A stretch of 64,000 nucleotides of DNA, from assembly GCF_024206475.1 (NCBI RefSeq), contig NZ_JAMBPR010000017.1, forward strand, positions 62,001 through 126,000, written 5' to 3'. Under the pieces are notes generated by a model. It was not told the origin of the DNA and searched no databases. It worked only from the letters and a program-made list of their open reading frames with translations. The stretch comes from Paraburkholderia sp. CNPSo 3274 (GTDB taxonomy: Bacteria > Pseudomonadota > Gammaproteobacteria > Burkholderiales > Burkholderiaceae). Shown here piece after piece: positions 35,066 to 46,136 of this stretch (the first letter of the stretch is position 1; every line of letters starts with the position of its first letter). Position numbers and translations under genes: made by a program.

Positions 35066-36640
35066 ATGAACGAATTCTGGCAACACTGTTCCGCATTACT
35101 GGAGCGTGAGCTAACGCCCCAGCAGTACGTGACGTGGATTAAACCGTTGGCCCCGGTTGCCTTCGATGCTGCGGCGAACACGCTGCAGATAGCTGCTCCC
35201 AACCGCTTCAAGCTCGACTGGGTCAAGAGTCAGTTTTCGGGCCGGATCACCGACATGGCGCGCGACTTCTGGCAGACCCCGGTCGACGTGCAGTTCGTCC
35301 TCGACCCGAAGGCGGGCATGCGCGCCCCTCATGTCGCACCGGCACCCGCCGCGTCGCGCGCGCCGCTGGCTGCCGCGCCTGCGTCGGTCATGACCGCAGC
35401 CGCTGCGCCGCAACCGGCCGCCGTGACTGGCGGTACGGGCCTCGCCGGCATGGTGCAAGCCGCGTCGGCCGCCGCCGCTCGGGCCTCCGCCGAAGACGCC
35501 GCCGACCTCGACCTGCCCAGCCTCGACGCGAACGAAGCCGCCGCTGGACGCCGCACATGGCGTCCGGGCCAGGGCGCCGCTGCAGCCGCCTCGAGCGGCG
35601 AACCCGACCCGACCTACGAGCGCTCGAAGCTCAACCCGGTGCTCACGTTCGACAACTTCGTGACAGGTAAGGCGAACCAGCTCGCGCGCGCGGCCGCCAT
35701 CCAGGTCGCCGACAACCCCGGCATCTCGTACAACCCGCTGTTCCTCTACGGCGGCGTGGGCCTTGGCAAGACCCACTTGATCCACGCGATCGGCAACCAG
35801 CTCCTGCTCGACAAGCCGGGCGCGCGCATCCGCTACATCCACGCTGAACAGTATGTGTCCGACGTGGTGAAGGCCTACCAGCGCAAGGCGTTCGACGACT
35901 TCAAGCGTTACTACCACTCGCTCGACCTGCTGCTGATCGACGATATCCAGTTCTTCTCGGGCAAGTCGCGCACGCAGGAAGAGTTCTTCTACGCGTTCGA
36001 GGCGCTCGTCGCCAACAAGGCGCAGGTGATCATCACGAGCGATACGTATCCGAAGGAAATCTCGGGTATCGACGACCGCCTGATCTCGCGCTTCGACTCG
36101 GGCCTGACCGTGGCGATCGAGCCGCCGGAGCTGGAAATGCGCGTGGCCATTCTGATGCGCAAGGCTCAATCGGAAGGCGTGAGCCTGAACGAGGACGTGG
36201 CGTTCTTCGTCGCGAAGCACCTGCGCTCGAACGTGCGCGAACTCGAAGGCGCGCTGCGCAAGATCCTCGCGTATTCGAAGTTCCACGGCCGCGAGATCTC
36301 GATCGAGCTGACCAAGGAAGCGCTGAAGGACCTGCTGACGGTGCAGAACCGCCAGATTTCGGTCGAAAACATCCAGAAAACGGTGGCCGACTTCTACAGC
36401 ATCAAGGTCGCCGACATGTATTCGAAGAAGCGCCCGGCGAACATCGCGCGCCCGCGCCAGATCGCCATGTATCTGGCCAAGGAGCTGACGCAGAAGAGCC
36501 TGCCGGAAATCGGCGAGCTGTTCGGCGGCCGCGACCACACCACGGTGCTGCACGCCGTGCGCAAGATCGCCGACGAACGCACCAAGGACGCCCAGCTCAA
36601 TCACGAGCTGCACGTGCTCGAGCAGACGCTGAAGGGGTAA
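35066..36640 (+). CDS. dnaA: chromosomal replication initiator DnaA
   Basis: Binds DnaA boxes and opens oriC in its ATP form. From ATG 35066 ([20 protein letters not shown]) it has 524 residues: domain I, a long Ala/Pro-rich domain II (about 85-185), AAA+ domain III with Walker [18 protein letters not shown] (about 228-244) and Walker [11 protein letters not shown], and DNA-binding domain IV ending in [14 protein letters not shown]. The frame is open upstream to 34952, but family alignment supports MNEFW. There is no clear Shine-Dalgarno, which is unusual for this window. Confidence 0.97.
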   Translation: MNEFWQHCSALLERELTPQQYVTWIKPLAPVAFDAAANTLQIAAPNRFKLDWVKSQFSGRITDMARDFWQTPVDVQFVLDPKAGMRAPHVAPAPAASRAPLAAAPASVMTAAAAPQPAAVTGGTGLAGMVQAASAAAARASAEDAADLDLPSLDANEAAAGRRTWRPGQGAAAAASSGEPDPTYERSKLNPVLTFDNFVTGKANQLARAAAIQVADNPGISYNPLFLYGGVGLGKTHLIHAIGNQLLLDKPGARIRYIHAEQYVSDVVKAYQRKAFDDFKRYYHSLDLLLIDDIQFFSGKSRTQEEFFYAFEALVANKAQVIITSDTYPKEISGIDDRLISRFDSGLTVAIEPPELEMRVAILMRKAQSEGVSLNEDVAFFVAKHLRSNVRELEGALRKILAYSKFHGREISIELTKEALKDLLTVQNRQISVENIQKTVADFYSIKVADMYSKKRPANIARPRQIAMYLAKELTQKSLPEIGELFGGRDHTTVLHAVRKIADERTKDAQLNHELHVLEQTLKG

Positions 36641-36926
36641 TACGCAACCAGGCGGCGCCGGAATGGCGGGGCGGACGGTCGCATCCCGAAGGGTTTCCCT
36701 TGTTTATTGCGCGGATCGCCCCCAATTTAGGGAAGTGGTCCGTTTTCAGGCACAATATGGGTTTAACCGCCCGGCGGTCCGGGGCGGGAACCACGCAGCG
36801 GGCTGTGCTGCACCAACCGCCTGAGCGGCGCCAAAGCCGCCGACTACACCTGCAGATTCGTGGGGTCACGTGGGCGAAACCGGCGCCAGGCGGGCGCGCA
36901 GACCGTCACATCAACGAAGGAACTCT

Positions 36927-38030
36927 ATGCAACTGGTCAAGACCGAACGCGATAACCTGCTGAGGCCGCTGCAAACGGTGAGCGGCATTGTCGAACGCCG
37001 CCATACGTTGCCGATCCTCGCCAATCTGCTGATCACCAAAACCGGTTCCGACGTCTCGTTCCTGTCGACCGACCTCGAGTTGCAGATCACCACGACCGCC
37101 GACTTCGGCGTCGGCAACGACCAGGTGGCCACGACCGTCGCCGCGCGCAAGCTGCTCGACATCCTGCGCGCCATGCCCGACGGCCAGGTCACGCTCACGC
37201 TCGCCGACAAGCGCCTCACGGTGCAGTCGGGCAAGAGCCGCTTCGCCCTGCAAACGCTCGCCGCGGACGAGTTCCCCACGGTGGCGCAGGCGAAGGACTT
37301 CGGCGCGAACCTCGCGGTGCCGCAGAAGACGTTCCGCCAGTTGCTCGGCATGGTGTATTTCGCCATGGCGCAGCAGGACATCCGTTACTACCTGAACGGC
37401 ATGCTGCTCGTCGTGGACGGCGACCAGCTCATGGCAGTCGCGACCGACGGCCACCGCCTCGCGTTCTCGTCGATGAAGATCGAAGGCTCGTTCGCGCGCC
37501 AGGAAGTCATCATCCCGCGCAAGACCATTCTCGAACTCCAGCGCCTGCTCGAAGACATCGACGACGTGCTGAAGATCGATATCGGCTCCACGCAGGTGAA
37601 GTTCACGTTCGGCCAGGTCGAGCTCGTCTCGAAGCTCGTGGAAGGCAAGTTCCCCGACTTCCAGCGTGTGATCCCGAAGGCGCACAAGAACACCTTCCAG
37701 ATCGGCCGCGAAGAACTGCAGCGCTCGCTGCAACGCGCGGCGATTCTCACGTCCGACAAGTTCAAGGGCGTGCGCTGCATCATCGAGCCGGGCCAGCTCA
37801 AGATCATGTCGACCAACGCCGACCAGGAAGAGGCGCAGGAAGAGCTGGAAATCGCCTACCAGGGCGACACCATCGATATCGGGTTCAACGTCACGTATCT
37901 GCTCGACGTCCTCGCGAACCTGAAAGTCGACACGCTGGAAGTGAGCCTCGGCGACTCCAGCTCCAGTGCACTCATCACGGTTCCCGAGAACGAGGAATTC
38001 AAGTACGTGGTGATGCCGATGCGCATCTAA
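36927..38030 (+). CDS. dnaN: DNA polymerase III beta sliding clamp
   Basis: Processivity clamp encircling DNA. 367 residues from ATG 36927 (MQLVKTERDNLLRPLQTVSG) with GAAGGAA upstream; three beta-clamp domains, GVHI-like segments replaced by the usual LLVVDGDQLMAVATDGHRLA, and the C-terminal YVVMPMRI that closes the partner-binding pocket (M-P-M-R). The open frame extends further upstream but the family start is clear. A 286-bp spacer separates it from dnaA, so it may have its own promoter. Confidence 0.97.
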   Translation: MQLVKTERDNLLRPLQTVSGIVERRHTLPILANLLITKTGSDVSFLSTDLELQITTTADFGVGNDQVATTVAARKLLDILRAMPDGQVTLTLADKRLTVQSGKSRFALQTLAADEFPTVAQAKDFGANLAVPQKTFRQLLGMVYFAMAQQDIRYYLNGMLLVVDGDQLMAVATDGHRLAFSSMKIEGSFARQEVIIPRKTILELQRLLEDIDDVLKIDIGSTQVKFTFGQVELVSKLVEGKFPDFQRVIPKAHKNTFQIGREELQRSLQRAAILTSDKFKGVRCIIEPGQLKIMSTNADQEEAQEELEIAYQGDTIDIGFNVTYLLDVLANLKVDTLEVSLGDSSSSALITVPENEEFKYVVMPMRI

Positions 38031-38056
38031 AAAGCGCGACAGAAGAAGAACACCAG

Positions 38057-38074
38057 GGGGCGCTGCGCCCCTTT
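38057..38074 (+). terminator. weak hairpin between dnaN and gyrB
   Basis: GGGGCG / CGCCCC (38057-38062, 38066-38071) with a CTG loop, followed by TTT and, slightly later, TTTTT. It may partially terminate dnaN transcripts; a full stop is doubtful. Confidence 0.35.
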
Positions 38075-38125
38075 GGCGTTTTTATGGCTTTTTGAAAAAG
38101 TCTCGAGCAGTAACACAGGCAGTAA

Positions 38126-40618
<2,493 letters not shown>

Positions 40619-40643
40619 TCGTCTGTCTGGTGCTGTCATTGAA

Positions 40644-40678
40644 AAACAAACGCCCGGGAAACCGGGCGTTTGTTTTTT
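40644..40678. terminator. bidirectional terminator after gyrB
   Basis: AAACAAACGCCCGG / CCGGGCGTTTGTTT with a GAAA loop and T-tracts on both strands, between convergent gyrB and the SagB-like gene. Confidence 0.9.
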
Positions 40679-40698
40679 GTACTGCCTCACGCCGCAAT

Positions 40699-41370
40699 TC
40701 ATACCGCAAAGCCCACCGGGATGACATAGACGACGCTCTGCCCGGAAGGCAAACCGAGCGCCTGGGCTGCCTGCGGCCCATCGACCGCGCCCACGGGCAC
40801 GGCGACCAGCCCGAGCGCAACAGCCTGTAACAGCATGTTCTGGGCGGCGTGCCCGGCCTCGAGGTCGCTATACACACTGGCTCTCGCGCCGTACCTCTGG
40901 GTGAGTCGGCCCGGATCGGCAGCCACCACGATCAAGGCCGGCGCCGCACCGACAGATGCCTGGTTGAGCGAAAGCGCTTTTAGCTGGGGGCGCATATCGG
41001 GCGTAGCGCGCGTCTCGGCCCGGTGGCCGTGAGGCAGGTAGTGCATCACCTCCGCGGGGGTCACCGCGTAAAGTTCAAGCGCATACAAAGCGCCGGCCGA
41101 AGGCGCCGCGCGCTTGCCGTCCGGGCTGGTGACGCCCTGGCCGGCCCACAGCAGTTGGCCGATGGTCTCGACAGGCAGCGGGTCGGACCGGAAGGTGCGT
41201 ACCGACCTGCGCCGCTGGATGGCATCCTCGAGAGAGACCGCGCCGGAGATTTTGGCCTTAGGCAGTGCGATTTCTTTGGCGTACTTCGCCGGGCTCTCCT
41301 GAGCGTGACCGGTGGAAACCTGGGTAATTGCGCCCGCAGCCAGCGCAGCCAGCAATTCACGGCGTTTCAT
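40699..41370 (-). CDS. exported SagB/nitroreductase-like oxidoreductase
   Basis: 223-residue flavin oxidoreductase of the nitroreductase superfamily, SagB/ThcOx type. The N-terminus MKRRELLAALAAGAITQVS is a probable twin-arginine signal, consistent with export of a flavoprotein folded with FMN. The core has the family pattern AIQRRRSVRTFRSDPLP, QLLWAGQGVTSPDGKRAAPSAG, LEAGHAAQNMLLQAVALGL and a C-terminal VYVIPVGF. SagB relatives dehydrogenate azoline rings in peptide natural products, but stand-alone exported members like this have no assigned substrate. It lies between gyrB and the oriC-like region with no biosynthetic neighbours. Confidence 0.82.
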   Translation of the reverse strand: MKRRELLAALAAGAITQVSTGHAQESPAKYAKEIALPKAKISGAVSLEDAIQRRRSVRTFRSDPLPVETIGQLLWAGQGVTSPDGKRAAPSAGALYALELYAVTPAEVMHYLPHGHRAETRATPDMRPQLKALSLNQASVGAAPALIVVAADPGRLTQRYGARASVYSDLEAGHAAQNMLLQAVALGLVAVPVGAVDGPQAAQALGLPSGQSVVYVIPVGFAV

Positions 41371-41559
41371 CCGGCGCCTCCATGAGTGACGGAGCAGGCC
41401 TGCATGGCCTTCGCGATTCTCACTATTTCAGGTTTTCGAGCGACACTCGGGCCATAGCGCAATTCGATCAACAGTCACCTTGCTGGCCCACTGGCAAAAG
41501 TTATAGACCGTAAATTCGGGATTGCGAGGTCCGATTCAATATCGCGATTTTCACCCGCG

Positions 41560-41588
41560 AAAAAGCGCCCTTGGTGGCGCTATTTTTT
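41560..41588. terminator. bidirectional terminator bordering oriC candidate
   Basis: AGCGCC / GGCGCT (41564-41569, 41576-41581) with loop CTTGGT, A-tract on the left and T-tract on the right. On the minus strand it could stop transcripts from the GyrI-like gene after they cross the origin region. Confidence 0.6.
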
Positions 41589-41621
41589 CGGCTGGAAGAC
41601 TGCGGGAATTCGCGCCCTGCA

Positions 41622-41876
41622 CTGTCCACAGGCCCCAGCGGATAACCCCCGGAAAACCCCTGGAAATCACTGTGCATGAATTGGGGATAACTTCGGCTGC
41701 GCGTAGAGTGTGGAAAAGTTGCCAGCAGCTGCCGCGCGTTGTCCCGTTAACGCCCGCAAGGTTATGTTTTTTCCACAGCCTTGTTTACCCAATGGTTTTC
41801 CACGGTTATCCACAGAATACCCAGGGGCTTGTTAACTATTACTACGTTTACGTATACATACGTTATTAAAACCTTA
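41622..41876. other. candidate replication origin (oriC)
   Basis: Cluster of DnaA-box-like 9-mers: perfect TTATCCACA at 41806-41814; single-mismatch boxes at 41682-41690 (minus, TTATCCCCA), 41709-41717 (minus, TTTTCCACA) and 41769-41777 (plus, TTTTCCACA); weaker ones at 41622-41630, 41637-41645 and 41796-41804. They abut an AT-rich segment (about 41829-41875) containing a perfect palindrome ACGTAT-AC-ATACGT (41850-41863), a good unwinding-element candidate. Position beside dnaA-dnaN-gyrB is typical for chromosome 1 of Burkholderiaceae. No ParB site was seen. Confidence 0.7.
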
Positions 41877-41953
41877 GAACCCTCGCATCGGAAACGAAGA
41901 TGCCGCTGGAAAACGTCCCGGCGGCATCGTTCAAACCGTGCGAATCGCGCGCC

Positions 41954-42433
41954 TCATGCGAGCGGGATATAAAGCTCCGTCTTCAGGTCATCCGGCGTCG
42001 CCTCATCGGGCGTATTCAGATAAACCTCGAACGATGGCGCCGAAAAGTCAGGCTTGCGTCCGAGCTTCTGCAATCCTTCGTTGTAAAACCACATCCACGC
42101 CTGGCCGAGCCCTTGATACGGCCCCTTGTGCAGCATCATCGCGTGCTCGCCGCCGCGCAGCTGGAACTTCTCAACAGGCGCCCCGATCTCCATGTCGGTT
42201 TCGTGCCCCAGATGCAGCGCCGCTTTCGAGCGCAGCTTCGACTCTTCGACCGTATTGGGATCGTCGTAATAAATGCCAACCATCTTCGCGCCCGACGTGC
42301 GCACGTTGCGCTCGCCGAGCCATTGCGCGAGCGTGTAGAACGCGTCGCCGATCTTCATGTACGGACCCACGTGGCTGACGGCGAGCAGGTCCATCGGCTC
42401 GAGGGTGAGGAGCTTCACGTCGTGGTTTTGCAT
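41954..42433 (-). CDS. GyrI-like small-molecule-binding protein
   Basis: 159-residue protein of the GyrI-like/AraC effector-binding fold (SHS2-type pair). Segments such as LLTLEPMDLLAVSHVGPYMK, MVGIYYDDPNTVE and YQGLGQAWMWFYNEGLQ, ending ELYIPLA, match stand-alone GyrI-domain proteins. E. coli GyrI (SbmC) inhibits gyrase, but most homologues are ligand-binding or cyclopropanoid-hydrolysing proteins, so a gyrase link here is only suggested by the fact that gyrB is 1.3 kb away. Confidence 0.88.
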   Translation of the reverse strand: MQNHDVKLLTLEPMDLLAVSHVGPYMKIGDAFYTLAQWLGERNVRTSGAKMVGIYYDDPNTVEESKLRSKAALHLGHETDMEIGAPVEKFQLRGGEHAMMLHKGPYQGLGQAWMWFYNEGLQKLGRKPDFSAPSFEVYLNTPDEATPDDLKTELYIPLA

Positions 42434-42536
42434 GATGGCGTCTCCGGGTGCGATGGCCGCGCGATTGCGCGGCGCCTGCGAACCAAGATAGCACCGCGCT
42501 GTGTGAGACGCCCTTGGCGTGCCGGGCGCTCGAGCC

Positions 42537-42917
42537 TCACAAACTCACGCGTGTCACCGGATGCGCCTCAAGCCACGCGTTCTCTTCGTCGTCGTAGAGC
42601 CGCGAGCGCGTGAGAAAGCGCAGGCCCGTGGGTCGTTCGAGCGAAAACATGCCGCCGTTGCCTGGCACGGCGTCGATGATGAGCTGGGTGTGCTGCCAGT
42701 ACTCAAACTGCACCTCCGTCATATAGAACGGCATCCCGCCGATTTCTCCCAACTGCACGTCGGCATTGCCGACCATGAACTCGCCGGCGGAAAAGCACAT
42801 GGGCGCGCTGCCGTCGCAGCAGCCGCCCGACTGGTGAAAGAGCAGGGAGCCGTGCTCGCGAGCCAACTGTTCGATCAGCGCGAGTGCGGCCGGCGTGGCG
42901 GTAACGCGTTCGACCAT
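42537..42917 (-). CDS. DUF779 protein, partner of aldehyde dehydrogenase
   Basis: 126-residue DUF779 protein from ATG 42917 (AGAGGAAG upstream). The family core LFHQSGGCCDGSAPMCF with paired cysteines is intact, as are the downstream VQFEYWQHTQLIIDAVPG and SLERPTGLRF. DUF779 genes are nearly always found next to an NAD-dependent aldehyde dehydrogenase of the ExaC/AcoD type, as here; the function is undetermined. The gene lies about 100 bp after the dehydrogenase in the same direction. Confidence 0.93.
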   Translation of the reverse strand: MVERVTATPAALALIEQLAREHGSLLFHQSGGCCDGSAPMCFSAGEFMVGNADVQLGEIGGMPFYMTEVQFEYWQHTQLIIDAVPGNGGMFSLERPTGLRFLTRSRLYDDEENAWLEAHPVTRVSL

Positions 42918-43019
42918 GTTGTGATGCTTCCTCTCAAGATGCAACGAAGGAGGCGTCGCGCGCGGCAGCGGCCTTTGACCGCAAAACGCCGCGCGCGACC
43001 CACAGGGCACGCAGTGCGA

Positions 43020-44540
43020 TCAGAAGAACCCGAGCGGCTGGTCGCTATAGCTCACGAGCAGGTTCTTCGTCTGCTGGTAATGGTCGAGCATCATCTTGTG
43101 GTTCTCGCGCCCGATGCCCGACTGCTTGTAGCCGCCAAACGCCGCGTGCGCCGGGTAAGCGTGGTAGCAGTTGGTCCATACGCGCCCCGCCTGGATCGCG
43201 CGGCCGAAGCGGTAGGCACGCGTGCCGTCGCGCGTCCACACGCCTGCGCCGAGGCCGTAGAGCGTGTCGTTGGCGATTTCCAGTGCTTCCTCTTCGGTCT
43301 TGAAGGTCGTAACGGACACCACGGGTCCGAAAATTTCCTCCTGGAAGATGCGCATCTTGTTGTGGCCGCGGAAGACGGTGGGCTTCACGTAATAACCGTC
43401 ACCGAGTTCGCCGGCGAGGTTGTTGCGCTCGCCGCCAATCAGGCATTGCGCGCCTTCCTGCTTGCCGAGGTCGATATACGAGAGGATCTTCTCGAGCTGC
43501 TCCTGCGAGGCCTGCGCGCCGATCATCGTCTTCGTGTCGAGCGGGTGGCCCTGCTGGATCGCCGCTACGCGCTTGAGCGCACGCTCCATGAAGCGGTCAT
43601 AGATCTTCTCGTCGATGAGCACGCGCGACGGGCACGTGCACACCTCGCCCTGGTTGAGCGCAAACATCGCGAAGCCTTCGAGCGCCTTGTCGAAATAACT
43701 GTCGTCGTGGTCGAGCACGTCGGCGAAGAAGATGTTCGGGCTCTTGCCGCCCAGCTCCAGTGTCACGGGAATGATGTTCTGGCTCGCGTACTGCATGATG
43801 AGGCGGCCCGTGGTGGTTTCGCCCGTGAAGGCGATCTTCGCGATGCGCTTGTTCGAGGCGAGCGGCTTGCCGGCCTCGAGGCCGAAGCCGTTCACCACGT
43901 TGAGCACGCCGGCCGGCAGCAGGTCCTGGATGAGTTCGGTGAGTACGAGAAACGACGCGGGCGTCTGCTCGGCGGGTTTGAGCACCACGCAGTTGCCGGC
44001 CGCGAGCGCCGGCGCGAGCTTCCAGGCGGCCATGAGAATCGGGAAATTCCACGGAATGATCTGGCCGACCACGCCCAGCGGCTCATGGAAGTGATACGCG
44101 ACCGTATCGTGATCGATCTCGGAGATGCCGCCTTCCTGCGCGCGCACGCAGCCCGCGAAATAGCGGAAGTGGTCGGCGGCGAGCGGGATGTCGGCGGCGA
44201 GCGTTTCGCGCAGCGGCTTGCCGTTGTCGATCGTCTCGGCCACGGCGAGCTTGTGGAGGTTCTGCTCGATGCGATCGGCAATGCGGTTCAGAATGTTGGC
44301 GCGCTCGGTGGGCGAGGTGCTGCCCCATGCGGCTTTGGCTTTGTGTGCGGCGTCGAGCGCGAGTTCGACGTCGGCTTCGCGAGAGCGCGGAATGGACGTG
44401 AACGCGTGACCGGTAATCGGCGAGATGTCGTCGAAATACTCGCCGCCTAGCGGCGCCACCCACTCGCCGCCGATGAAGTTGCCATACTGCTTCTTGTACG
44501 GGAATTCGGTGGTCAGGAATTGCATGTCCGCGTGATTCAT
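43020..44540 (-). CDS. NAD-dependent aldehyde dehydrogenase (ExaC/AcoD type)
   Basis: Oxidises aldehydes, probably acetaldehyde, to acids with NAD. 506 residues from ATG 44540 (GAGGAG upstream). Catalytic machinery: Asn165 in IIPWNFP, Glu262 in [13 protein letters not shown], Cys301 in [15 protein letters not shown] (Cys303 adjacent), and the NAD loop [13 protein letters not shown]. The N-terminus [18 protein letters not shown] is typical for the ExaC/AcoD group. It is first in an operon with DUF779 and has a sigma-54-like promoter about 75 bp upstream, the arrangement known from ethanol/acetoin catabolism genes regulated by NtrC-type activators. Confidence 0.95.
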   Translation of the reverse strand: MNHADMQFLTTEFPYKKQYGNFIGGEWVAPLGGEYFDDISPITGHAFTSIPRSREADVELALDAAHKAKAAWGSTSPTERANILNRIADRIEQNLHKLAVAETIDNGKPLRETLAADIPLAADHFRYFAGCVRAQEGGISEIDHDTVAYHFHEPLGVVGQIIPWNFPILMAAWKLAPALAAGNCVVLKPAEQTPASFLVLTELIQDLLPAGVLNVVNGFGLEAGKPLASNKRIAKIAFTGETTTGRLIMQYASQNIIPVTLELGGKSPNIFFADVLDHDDSYFDKALEGFAMFALNQGEVCTCPSRVLIDEKIYDRFMERALKRVAAIQQGHPLDTKTMIGAQASQEQLEKILSYIDLGKQEGAQCLIGGERNNLAGELGDGYYVKPTVFRGHNKMRIFQEEIFGPVVSVTTFKTEEEALEIANDTLYGLGAGVWTRDGTRAYRFGRAIQAGRVWTNCYHAYPAHAAFGGYKQSGIGRENHKMMLDHYQQTKNLLVSYSDQPLGFF

Positions 44541-44869
44541 CTGCGTGCTCCTCTGTGTTCTCGATCTCGATATGGATGGACGCGGCGAGGCCGCGCTACC
44601 GCGGCACGCTAACGCGAGAACCATGCCAGCGCGGCGGCGCAGCGGCGCGCTGGCGGGCGGTCGCGGCCCGGCGCGTGCATGTCGCCGGAATGCGCGGCGC
44701 GCGAGCCTTCAGGGCGGCGAAAGGATTGCGTCAGGCCGGAACAGAAGGGTGGGCAACTGCTCAAGAAGTGAACAGCCCGGGAGCGGAATATCGGCGGGAC
44801 TCGGAGATTTGCGGCGCGCGGGCCGCACTTGCTGTAGGCTTTGCACCCGTAACAGTCAGGAGAGTCTGC
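44541..44869. other. 329-bp divergent region between dehydrogenase and zinc-ribbon gene
   Basis: Carries the sigma-54-like promoter of the dehydrogenase (listed separately). I see no clear sigma-70 promoter for the zinc-ribbon gene and no enhancer-like inverted repeat that I would defend. No gene or RNA. Confidence 0.45.
44613..44629 (-). promoter_or_regulatory. sigma-54-like -24/-12 promoter
   Basis: Minus strand CTGGCATGGTTCTCGCG: GG and GC with the required 10-base gap, and 9 of 12 other positions fitting YTGGCACGRNNNTTGCW. It lies about 73 bp before the dehydrogenase ATG. Confidence 0.5.
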
Positions 44870-45064
44870 ATGTCGAGTACATTCGTTTGCCGCAACCAGT
44901 CGTGCGGCACCCCGTGGGAACAGAGCGAGGTGGTGATCAAGAACGAAGGGCAGGGGCCCTTGTTCCGGTGTCCACTGTGCGGCGCCCGTAACTACCTGGA
45001 GCAGTTCGAAGACGACGATGGCAACGTCGTCTATGAGCAGGTGGACGGCAAGCCTTTCCTCTGA
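44870..45064 (+). CDS. small zinc-ribbon protein
   Basis: 64-residue protein with two CxnC pairs (Cys7/Cys12 in VCRNQSCGTPW, Cys34/Cys37 in FRCPLCGARN), forming a zinc ribbon, and an acidic tail (FEDDDGNVVYEQVDG). AGGAGA precedes ATG 44870. Such tiny ribbons are usually nucleic-acid or protein-binding; function unknown. Its upstream frame is open but lacks coding character. Confidence 0.8.
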   Translation: MSSTFVCRNQSCGTPWEQSEVVIKNEGQGPLFRCPLCGARNYLEQFEDDDGNVVYEQVDGKPFL

Positions 45065-45460
45065 GCGCTGGCGGCTAGAGGATCTGGGCGGAATATGCAG
45101 CCAGACCAGGAGCAGGACTAGGAGCGTCGTGACGAGCGCACCGACGCATCTAGTCAAAAAAATCTATGGGAAAGAGTCCGAAAAGCGAGACCTGCGGATC
45201 GGAGTTCGATTGTTTGGATTCCGAATTTTTTCGCCGCCTATGCCGTTACGGACGTGGCGAGCGTGGAAAGTGAATGACCGGGCTGCCGACGAACGGCGAA
45301 GCGCGCGCGTCGGGCGGCGAGGCGCTGGCTTCAGCGGCTTCCATCCCCCTTTAGTCGGACTATTTGTTACCTATCCATACGGGTAGGCTGGCGAGCGCCC
45401 CGGAGCGTCTTACAGTGCTTCATACGATAAGAAACCACGGCAGGACCAACGGGGAAAGCC
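45065..45460. other. 396-bp region with an inverted repeat
   Basis: Contains an AT-richer island near 45160-45230 and an inverted repeat listed separately. A plus-strand frame of about 120 codons covers part of it but overlaps the zinc-ribbon gene and is Arg/Ser-rich without family character, so I do not call it. Confidence 0.4.
45369..45387 (+). promoter_or_regulatory. inverted repeat upstream of small paralogue
   Basis: CCTATCC / GGGTAGG (45370-45376, 45381-45387, one mismatch, 4-base spacer). It contains ACCTATCC (45369-45376), 84 bp before ATG 45461; the paralogue at 28304 has ACCTATCC 87 bp upstream. Confidence 0.45.
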
Positions 45461-45718
45461 ATGACATTCGTCGAACAGGAAATCGCGCACATCGCGCGCG
45501 TGATGCCGCCGTCGCTGGCTGGCGATTTCGAGATGCCGGTGATGGGTGTCGCGTACTGGCGCAAGCGCCTGCACGCGCTTCTAAAGCAAAACCATCTGAC
45601 TCACGTTCAGCTTTCGACCGTCGACACGCTGCTGCGCCAGCTCGACGGCTTCGAGGCGCTCGGCCGCTGGCTGCCGCGCCCTAAGCAGGCGTCGCGTCAC
45701 GTGAGGCGCGCGAAGTAA
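45461..45718 (+). CDS. small protein, paralogue of the one at 28068
   Basis: 85-residue protein starting MTFVEQEIAHIARVMPPSL, unknown family. It aligns gap-free with the product of 28068-28304 over 61 residues (27 identities), then has a basic tail (RPKQASRHVRRAK) that the other lacks. A GGGGAAAG ribosome binding site and a palindromic upstream element are present, and a strong terminator follows. The basic tail could bind nucleic acid. Confidence 0.75.
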   Translation: MTFVEQEIAHIARVMPPSLAGDFEMPVMGVAYWRKRLHALLKQNHLTHVQLSTVDTLLRQLDGFEALGRWLPRPKQASRHVRRAK

Positions 45719-45745
45719 CCCAGGCCCGTGGCCGCGGAGAAATGC

Positions 45746-45776
45746 AAAAAGCCCGATCGCAAGGATCGGGCTTTTT
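45746..45776. terminator. bidirectional terminator between small protein and tRNA-Lys
   Basis: AAAAAGCCCGATC / GATCGGGCTTTTT with loop GCAAG; serves the plus-strand small gene and the minus-strand tRNA transcript. Confidence 0.88.
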
Positions 45777-45788
45777 GGCTGAATTCGC

Positions 45789-45864
45789 TGGTGGGGCGTG
45801 AGTGACTCGAACACTCGACCTACGGATTAAGAGTCCGCTGCTCTACCAACTGAGCTAACGCCCC
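45789..45864 (-). tRNA. tRNA-Lys (anticodon CUU)
   Basis: 76-nt minus-strand cloverleaf with encoded CCA. The acceptor stem GGGGCGT / ACGCCCC is perfect, the D-arm has TAGCTCAGTTGGTAGAGC, the anticodon loop CTCTTAA reads CUU, and the T-arm has TCGAGTGTTCGAGTCACTC. It reads lysine AAG codons, the preferred Lys codon at this GC content. Confidence 0.95.
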
Positions 45865-46136
45865 CAACAGAAGCGAAATTATGCAGGACTTTTTGGGACT
45901 TGGCAAGCCCCCTCTGTCAATTTCCTGAAAATAGTTTGTCGATGCGGCGCAAGCCCCGTCTGCGCAGCCGTTTGGGCCTTTAGCGCGAGGGCCGTGCTGT
46001 CCCGGTATGATGTCGCCACTCCTGGCGTCAAGCCAGATTTCAAGCCAGTCGCTGTGCGCCGCCTGTTCGCCGAAGTTGGCTGAGCCTCGTTGCAATCGGC
46101 TGGAATCGTCGCACGGCAATCCACAAAGGCAAAACG

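Larger units (their letters stand above)
41371..41953. other. gene-free region holding the oriC candidate
   Basis: 583 bp without a credible gene: a plus-strand frame of about 115 codons exists but has no family-like sequence and overlaps the AT-rich element and DnaA boxes. It holds a bidirectional terminator near its left part and a cluster of DnaA-box-like sequences with an AT-rich stretch on the right. Confidence 0.6.

Noticed and set aside
41522-41869. Plus-strand frame of about 115 codons in the oriC region
   Set aside because: Covers DnaA boxes and the AT-rich element, has no ribosome binding site and no family-like sequence.
42519-44450. Long plus-strand frame antisense to the aldehyde dehydrogenase
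   Set aside because: Shadow of a strongly conserved gene; composition and lack of motifs argue against coding.
45018-45386. Plus-strand frame after the zinc-ribbon gene
   Set aside because: Begins inside the zinc-ribbon gene, is Arg/Ser-rich and has no coding character.
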